DNA from: Alphaproteobacteria bacterium
GTDB lineage: Bacteria; Pseudomonadota; Alphaproteobacteria; Micavibrionales; Micavibrionaceae
NCBI GenBank assembly: GCA_020442505.1
Contig: JAGRJZ010000107.1
Location: forward strand, 1-19,113
Reading direction: 5' to 3'
Length of the DNA: 19,113 nt
The translations under genes were made by a program, and so were the position numbers. Each line of letters starts with the position of its first letter. Position 1 is the first letter of the stretch. The notes under the pieces are model-generated. The model was not told the DNA's origin. It saw only the letters and a list, made by a program, of their open reading frames with translations, and ran no database searches. Shown here in pieces: positions 14,311-19,113 of the stretch.

Positions 14311-15393
14311 TCACGCCCAATGCAGCGCATCGTAGTGGATGAAGGCGGGTTTGCGGGCCTGACCCAGGTGGCCGCGCAAGCTTTCTGCGCCGTATCGAGC
14401 TTGGCCGTGGCCGAGGCGTTCGCCTGTCTCGTTCCGGATCTCGACGATATCCCCTTTTTCGAAGGTTCCGGAGATCGCCGTAATGCCGACAGGCAGGATG
14501 CTGAGCGCCTTGTTTGTCGTGTGCAGGGTTTCCACAAGGCAATCGTTGATGGTGACCGCGCCGCGGGGTTCCTCCAGATGAACCGCCAGCCAGCGTTTTT
14601 TCGCCGCCGGTTTTTTATGTGGGACGATCCGGGTTCCCAGACCGACGGTGTTGGCGATCAGGCGGGGCAGAATCTCAGTATCCCGCGCGCGCGCGATCTG
14701 GACCGTGATTCCGATCCGTGCCATTTTGCGCGCGATTTCCATCTTTGAAAACATGCCGCCCCGTCCCCCGGCGCTCGTCTGTCGGCCGATCCGGGGCCAG
14801 TTTTCGGCCGGGTCGATGATCCGGAGAGGCTGGGGCGTCCGGCCTTCATCCGCGGGGGCGTACACTCCGTCCACGTTGGTTAGCATAATCAGCCTGTCCG
14901 CGTTGATTTGCGCTGCGATGAGCGAGGCAAGCTGGTCATTATCCGTAAAGACGAGTTCTTCGACCGAGACCGCGTCGTTTTCATTGACGATGGGCAGAAT
15001 GTCGGGGCGTTGCAACAGTTCTTCCAACAGGCGCGCGACGTTGACGAAATGGCGTCGCTGGCGAAAATCGTGCCGGGTCATCAGGAGCTGCGCGGCGTGC
15101 ATACCATGGGCGCAGAGCGCTTCGTCATAGGTATGGATCAGATGCGCCTGACCGACGCTGGCCAGAACCTGCCGCTCCAGAATTCTGTCGGCCGCACAGA
15201 AGGCTCGTCCCTGTTTTCGTTCTTGCCAAAGCCCGCGTCCGGCGCCCACGGCACCAGAGCTGACCAGAACAATCGCGTGGCCCTGGGATCTCAGAGCGGC
15301 TATTTGATCCACGATGTTCGTTACCATCGCCTTGTCCAGCGTCCGCTCATCTGTGAGCAGGGATTGAGTCCCGATTTTAACGACGATCCGCAT
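14311..15393 (-). CDS. proB: Glutamate 5-kinase ProB
   Basis: Cytoplasmic first enzyme of proline biosynthesis, phosphorylating L-glutamate to gamma-glutamyl phosphate with ATP. The amino acid kinase domain (1 to about 255) shows VVKIGTQSL (4-12), VSSGAVGAG (44-52), NENDAVSVEE (137-146), FTDNDQLASLIA (149-160) and the nucleotide-site block GGRGGMFSKMEIA (209-221). A PUA domain occupies about 268-355, as in E. coli ProB. At 360 residues it is full length. The ATG at 15393 directly abuts the TAA stop of degP upstream with no base between, and no good Shine-Dalgarno is present, so translation probably depends on termination at degP. The usual partners proA and obgE are not next to it; the 3' neighbour is a convergent small gene. 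Confidence 0.96.
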   Translation of the reverse strand: MRIVVKIGTQSLLTDERTLDKAMVTNIVDQIAALRSQGHAIVLVSSGAVGAGRGLWQERKQGRAFCAADRILERQVLASVGQAHLIHTYDEALCAHGMHAAQLLMTRHDFRQRRHFVNVARLLEELLQRPDILPIVNENDAVSVEELVFTDNDQLASLIAAQINADRLIMLTNVDGVYAPADEGRTPQPLRIIDPAENWPRIGRQTSAGGRGGMFSKMEIARKMARIGITVQIARARDTEILPRLIANTVGLGTRIVPHKKPAAKKRWLAVHLEEPRGAVTINDCLVETLHTTNKALSILPVGITAISGTFEKGDIVEIRNETGERLGHGQARYGAESLRGHLGQARKPAFIHYDALHWA

Positions 15394-16893
15394 TTATTTT
15401 TTCGCCAGCTTTAACGCGACGAACCGCACGTCGCCGTCCCTGTCAACGAGAAGAAGAAGCGAGGAGCGCCCCGATTTTTCGGCCTTACGGATGATTTCAC
15501 CGGCGGCGACCGGAGTCGTCACGGCTTTCTGGTTTATTTCCAGGATGACATCCCCCGGCAGAAGGCCCTTTTCCGCGGCTTCGGATTGAGGATCGATTTT
15601 CAAGATCAGAACACCTTCGACTGTTTTGGAAATGTCGTATTCCGCACGGGCCGAGTCCGACAAAGTGCCCAGGGTCATGCCGACCTGTTCGATCGTGAGC
15701 CCCGTTTCGCTTTCGGTTTTTCGGGCGGCGGCGTCCAGCAACCCGGACTCCTCGGCTTTTTCAAGTTCGCCGATGGTAACAGTGGCCTGGGCTTTTTTGC
15801 CGTTGCGCCAGTATTCTACGCGGGCCTCTTTGCCGATCGGGGTTTCCGCCACGATCCGGGGCAGGGTCCGCATTTCGCTAATCGTCTGAGCGTCGAAGGA
15901 TAGAATAATATCGCCAGCCACCAGTCCCGCTTTGTCGGCCGGACCGTCCTTGGTCACGCTGGCGATGAGTGCGCCTTGGGATTCGGTCAGGCCGAGGCTG
16001 TCGGCGATTTCATCCGTGACGGCTTGAATCCGAACACCCATCCAGCCCCGGCGCGTATGGCCGAAAGAGATCAGCTGGCGAATGACGGGCTCCGCGAGGC
16101 TTGAAGGAATCGCAAAACCGATTCCGACAGATCCGCCGGAGGGCGAGTAAATCGCGGTGTTGATCCCGATGACTTCGCCGGCCAAATTAAACATCGGGCC
16201 CCCCGAGTTGCCGCGGTTGATGGAGGCGTCCGTCTGGATGAAATCGTCGTAAGGGCCCGCATGGATATTGCGCTGGCGGGCCGAAACAATGCCTGCCGTG
16301 ACCGTTCCGCCCAGACCGAACGGGTTGCCGATGGCCAGAACCCAGTCCCCCACGCGCAGGTGATCGCTGTTGCCGAAGGGAACCGCGGGCAAAGGCGTAT
16401 CCGTTTCAACCTGCAGGACGGCGATATCGGTTTTTTCGTCCCGGCCGACGAGCGTGGCTTCCCGTGTCGAATCGTCCGAAAACGTCACACGGACTTCGTC
16501 GGCGTCTTCGATGACGTGGTTGTTTGTGACGATATAGCCGTTTGTCCCGTCGATAATGAAGCCCGAACCAAGCGAGGTCGGGGGTGTTGCGGGCATCCCG
16601 TTCGGGCCGCCATGACGATCCATGAAGTCTTCGAAAAAATCCTCGAACGGCGAGCCGGGCGGAAAGTGCGGCATGTCGGGAAGATTCTCGAGTGCTTCGG
16701 TTTTTTGGGTCGAAGAAATATTCACCACCGCCGGCGACAAAGAGGCGGCCAGATCCGCGAAGCTCTCGGGGGCATGGGTCCCCGGCGCTGTGACCGCTGG
16801 CACGGAGGTGGGTGTTTCAGGAAGCTCTTCCGCTTGGAGCGGCGCGGAGGCAAGGACAAGACAAACCGAAAAAAGAGCGAGAGCAAAACGCAT
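15394..16893 (-). CDS. degP: Periplasmic serine protease of the DegP/DegQ/MucD (HtrA) family
   Basis: HtrA-type protease/chaperone that degrades misfolded envelope proteins. I place the start at ATG 16893 (499 residues): a perfect AGGAGG lies 7 nt upstream and the protein then begins with a clean signal peptide (1-21, cleavage after LQA). A TTG 20 codons further upstream would only add a Pro/Arg-rich extension in front of it. The catalytic triad is His126 (TNNHVIED), Asp156 (KTDIAVL) and Ser230 (GNSGGP). PDZ1 spans roughly 280-375 and PDZ2 roughly 400-495, each with the characteristic 'G-x-x-x-GD-I/V-I-L' turn. A Pro/Glu/Phe-rich stretch (about 70-95) precedes the protease domain, as in MucD-type proteins. 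hflC is 69 bp upstream on the same strand, a classic HflC-DegP pairing. The leader may form a structure controlling translation. Confidence 0.94.
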   Translation of the reverse strand: MRFALALFSVCLVLASAPLQAEELPETPTSVPAVTAPGTHAPESFADLAASLSPAVVNISSTQKTEALENLPDMPHFPPGSPFEDFFEDFMDRHGGPNGMPATPPTSLGSGFIIDGTNGYIVTNNHVIEDADEVRVTFSDDSTREATLVGRDEKTDIAVLQVETDTPLPAVPFGNSDHLRVGDWVLAIGNPFGLGGTVTAGIVSARQRNIHAGPYDDFIQTDASINRGNSGGPMFNLAGEVIGINTAIYSPSGGSVGIGFAIPSSLAEPVIRQLISFGHTRRGWMGVRIQAVTDEIADSLGLTESQGALIASVTKDGPADKAGLVAGDIILSFDAQTISEMRTLPRIVAETPIGKEARVEYWRNGKKAQATVTIGELEKAEESGLLDAAARKTESETGLTIEQVGMTLGTLSDSARAEYDISKTVEGVLILKIDPQSEAAEKGLLPGDVILEINQKAVTTPVAAGEIIRKAEKSGRSSLLLLVDRDGDVRFVALKLAKK

Positions 16894-16899
16894 GGGGGA

Positions 16900-16939
16900 A
16901 CCTCCTGATGGTCTATGAGGAGGTAATCTAGGACCATCA
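16900..16939 (-). promoter_or_regulatory. Possible ribosome-binding-site switch in the degP leader RNA
   Basis: In the degP mRNA, TGATGGTC (16939-16932) can pair with GACCATCA (16913-16906), an 8-bp stem with an 18-base loop. That loop contains ACCTCCT (16924-16918), the exact complement of the degP Shine-Dalgarno AGGAGGT (16906-16900), which begins at the last base of the first stem. The order a-b-a'-b' makes the two helices largely exclusive: one leaves the ribosome site open, the other hides it in a 7-bp hairpin with an 11-base loop. The complementarity is directly visible; regulation, for instance by temperature, is inference. Confidence 0.4.
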
Positions 16940-16962
16940 ACCGCGCGGGTCAACCGGTTCGC

Positions 16963-17886
16963 TTACTCCCCCCTGAAATGTTTGAAAAAGGCGCTGTCGG
17001 GGGATAGGATGAGTCGTGTTTCCGGATCCGCCAGCGTGTTTTTATAGGCCTCCATGGAGCGTGTGAAGCCGTAAAAATCCTTGTCCTTGTTAAAAGCATC
17101 GGCATAGGTCTTGATCGCGATCTTGTCGCCTTCCCCGCGGACGATCTGGGCGTCCCGCTCGGCTTCGGCCAGAAGGACGGAGCGTTCCTTCTCGGCCGTC
17201 GATCGAATTTCAAGCGCGTGTTCTTCCCCTTCGGAGCGAGTTTCGGTCGCACGTTTGCTGAAATCCGAGATCATCCGATTGACAGTGCGTTCCTCCGACT
17301 TCGGGGTCAGGTCCGTGCGGACAATCCGGACGTCCACCAGCTCGATACCCATCTGGTCGTTTGTGATGGTGCGGTTCACCCGGGTGCGGATATCTTCCAT
17401 GATGTGTGCACGTTTGTCAGACAAGAGTCCTTGCAACGTTGTGTTCCCCAGCACGTCCCGCGTGGCGCCGTTCATAATGTTTTCCAGGTTTTGATTCGCG
17501 CGTTGCACGGTCTGAAACGTTTTCAAAAACATCAACGGATCGGTGATTTTATACCGGGCGAAGGTGTCGACGATGATCGGTTCGCTGCTAACATCCGTCA
17601 GCAACGCATCGTCATTTTTGGGGTCGTCTTCCTTGGGTGACTGAGCCGCTGAGAGCACCATTTGCTCGGGCTCTGGATCGACCGACAAGACCCGCCGGTC
17701 AAAGCGACGGACCTCTTGAACCAGCGGTATCTTCCAGTGTAGCCCCGGTTCCTTGACCGTGCCGACCGGCTTTCCGAGTTGCAGGACAAGGGCCTGCTGG
17801 CGTTGATCGACAACAAAAAGGGACTGGCTGGCGCCGACAATGACAACGGCCAACAAGATCAGGGCGATACCGTAGAAAAGTTTCAT
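16963..17886 (-). CDS. hflC: HflC, SPFH/band-7 membrane protein, partner of HflK and FtsH
   Basis: HflC normally assembles with HflK into a large cage in the inner membrane around the FtsH protease and modulates membrane-protein turnover. One N-terminal transmembrane segment (about 4-22) precedes a periplasmic band-7 domain, with VVDQRQQALVLQLGKP (25-40), EPGLHWKIPLVQEVRRFDRR and ALEIRSTAEKERSVLLAEAE, and a C-terminal ending SPDSAFFKHFRGE typical of HflC. Relative to E. coli HflC there is an acidic insertion at about 80-101 (SPKEDDPKNDD), and E. coli's own mid-protein insertion is absent. A likely Shine-Dalgarno (AGAGGA) sits 11 nt upstream in the loop of a 4-bp hairpin. degP follows after 69 bp. 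Upstream is purB rather than the hflK gene normally found there. Length of 307 fits HflC and is shorter than HflK. Confidence 0.92.
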   Translation of the reverse strand: MKLFYGIALILLAVVIVGASQSLFVVDQRQQALVLQLGKPVGTVKEPGLHWKIPLVQEVRRFDRRVLSVDPEPEQMVLSAAQSPKEDDPKNDDALLTDVSSEPIIVDTFARYKITDPLMFLKTFQTVQRANQNLENIMNGATRDVLGNTTLQGLLSDKRAHIMEDIRTRVNRTITNDQMGIELVDVRIVRTDLTPKSEERTVNRMISDFSKRATETRSEGEEHALEIRSTAEKERSVLLAEAERDAQIVRGEGDKIAIKTYADAFNKDKDFYGFTRSMEAYKNTLADPETRLILSPDSAFFKHFRGE

Positions 17887-17979
17887 AACGTTACGAGTCC
17901 TCTTCGTTGTTTTTTCTGTTTTAGCGCGAATAACGGCAAATGCCCACGACTTTTTGGATTGTCCGGGCAGGATTGCGGG

Positions 17980-19113
17980 TCAACTTTTCCACACGCGTGC
18001 GAGAATATGATCGACATGCCTCGTATAGGCCGACAGATCGAACAGGCTTTCCAACGCTGCGTCCGTCAAGGCAGATGTGACGGATTCGTCTTCCCTCAGA
18101 AACGCTAAAAGCGGCCGTGCGCCTTTGGCTTCCCACACTTTCATCGCGTTTCTTTGTACGATGCGGTAGGCGTCTTCGCGGCTAATCCCCGCTTGCGTGA
18201 GGGCCAGAAGGACCTTCTGGGAAAAAACCAGACCGCCCATCTGTTCCAGATTGGTTTTCATGGTCTCCGGGTAGACAATCAGATTTTCGACCAAATTCGT
18301 CATCCGCGCCAGGGCGTAGTCCAGCGTGACCGTCGCATCCGGGGCGATCACCCGCTCGACGGCGGAGTGCGAAATATCTCGTTCATGCCATAGCGCGACG
18401 TTCTCCATCGCGGGGGTGACCGCCATACGTACGACACGGGCCTGGCCGGTCAGGTTTTCGCTGCCGATGGGATTGCGTTTATGTGGCATCGCGGAGGAGC
18501 CCTTTTGTTTTTCCGAGAAATATTCCTCGGCCTCCCGGACTTCGGTGCGTTGCAGATGGCGAATTTCGACGGCCAGATTTTCGATGCTCGAGGCGATGAC
18601 CCCCAGCGTGGCGAAGAACATTGCATGTCTGTCGCGAGGGATGACTTGCGTGGAATGCGGCTCCGGCGTTAAGCCGAGTTTTTCCGCTACGTATTCCTCC
18701 ACCGCCGGGTCAAGCGTGGCGTAAGTTCCTACCGCTCCGGACAGGGCGCAGGTCGCGATTTCCTTCCGGGCGGCCTCCAGGCGCCCTTGTCCGCGTTTGA
18801 AGGCGGCGTAATGCCCGGCCAGTTTCAGGCCGAAGGTTGTCGGCTCGGCGTGGATGCCGTGGCTGCGTCCGATGCATATCGTGTCTTTATGTTCGATGCT
18901 GCGTTTTTTGAGGGCCGCCAAAAGCGCGTCTAAATCCGCCAACAAGATGTCGGCCGTCTGAGTCATCTGGACCGCCAGCGCGGTGTCGAGAACGTCTGAG
19001 GAGGTCATACCCTGATGCACGTAGCGGGATATTTCAGGATCGTCGATATGCTCTGCGACCGATGTCAGAAAGGCGATGACGTCATGCTTGACCTCGCGCT
19101 CGATCTCGTCGAT
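17980..19113 (-). CDS. purB: Adenylosuccinate lyase PurB (N-terminus outside window)
   Basis: Cytoplasmic lyase acting twice in purine synthesis: it splits SAICAR to AICAR plus fumarate, and adenylosuccinate to AMP plus fumarate. The frame stays open to the right-hand edge; the ATG at 19020 is internal, since the 31 upstream codons encode typical PurB sequence (EREVKHDVIAFLTSVAEHI). Family motifs visible after that are HQGMTSSDVLDT, GRSHGIHAEPTTFG with the catalytic-site His, and the fumarate-lyase signature GSSAMPHKRNPIGSENLTG with the flexible-loop catalytic serine (about codons 18501-18445). The C-terminal helical domain runs to the TGA at 17980. About 377 residues are visible, so only roughly the first 55 of the usual 430 are missing. 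hflC lies 93 bp downstream on the same strand with no clear terminator between, so read-through is possible. Confidence 0.95.
   Translation of the reverse strand: MDEIEREVKHDVIAFLTSVAEHIDDPEISRYVHQGMTSSDVLDTALAVQMTQTADILLADLDALLAALKKRSIEHKDTICIGRSHGIHAEPTTFGLKLAGHYAAFKRGQGRLEAARKEIATCALSGAVGTYATLDPAVEEYVAEKLGLTPEPHSTQVIPRDRHAMFFATLGVIASSIENLAVEIRHLQRTEVREAEEYFSEKQKGSSAMPHKRNPIGSENLTGQARVVRMAVTPAMENVALWHERDISHSAVERVIAPDATVTLDYALARMTNLVENLIVYPETMKTNLEQMGGLVFSQKVLLALTQAGISREDAYRIVQRNAMKVWEAKGARPLLAFLREDESVTSALTDAALESLFDLSAYTRHVDHILARVWKS

Noticed and set aside
16900..16939. The two degP leader helices as a simultaneous H-type pseudoknot
   Set aside because: There is no base between the 3' strand of the first helix and the 3' strand of the second, too few to cross a 7-8 bp stem, so alternative hairpins are more likely.
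16894..16953. A 20-residue N-terminal extension of DegP from a TTG start
   Set aside because: ATG at 16893 has a perfect Shine-Dalgarno and starts a proper signal peptide; the extension would bury it.

Overview
The window reads as chromosomal DNA from a Gram-negative proteobacterium, most likely an alphaproteobacterium. The grounds are the housekeeping gene set (PBP1A, EttA, MnmA, ProB, HflC, a DegP/MucD-type protease, PurB), the hflC-degP gene pair and the general look of the proteins. That assignment is inference, because no rRNA is present. No tRNA, rRNA, CRISPR array, insertion sequence, integrase or transposase was seen. Genes are packed tightly and no gap exceeds 300 bases.

Layout. Positions 1-11757 are all on the + strand. 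They hold the C-terminal part of a class A penicillin-binding protein (PBP1A), then ettA, then a 150-bp gap, then three consecutive large genes of the DotA/TraY family (986, 893 and 890 aa) filling 3384-11757. On the - strand, mnmA (11772-12902) converges on this block. Divergent from mnmA is a + strand pair: a di-haem cytochrome c peroxidase and a coupled 84-residue protein of unknown function (13049-14280). The rest is a - strand series, transcribed purB (cut by the window edge), hflC, degP, proB. The proB start codon directly abuts the degP stop codon.

The main unusual feature is the DotA/TraY trio. DotA and TraY are large polytopic inner-membrane proteins of type IVB (Dot/Icm, IncI-type) secretion and conjugation systems, which normally carry one such protein. 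Here three diverged paralogues lie in tandem between ettA and mnmA with no other recognisable secretion or conjugation gene. Each has an extra N-terminal module of about 90 residues with a shared 'LLPxGHPYLNPxNxGRFG' motif. The module is followed by a long hydrophobic segment ending in an A-x-A signal-peptidase-like site (AFA, AQA, ADA), where an ordinary DotA would begin with its signal peptide. Conserved cysteine pairs occur in the part predicted to be periplasmic. I infer a hetero-oligomeric membrane channel or ring made of three DotA-like subunits.

Smaller points of interest: the degP leader can form two competing RNA hairpins, one of which masks the ribosome binding site; mnmA has a good promoter whose start site would give a leaderless or nearly leaderless mRNA; the peroxidase lacks the usual distal histidine of its peroxidatic haem; hflC has no neighbouring hflK and carries an acidic insertion; and the region before the first dotA-like gene holds an imperfect direct repeat.
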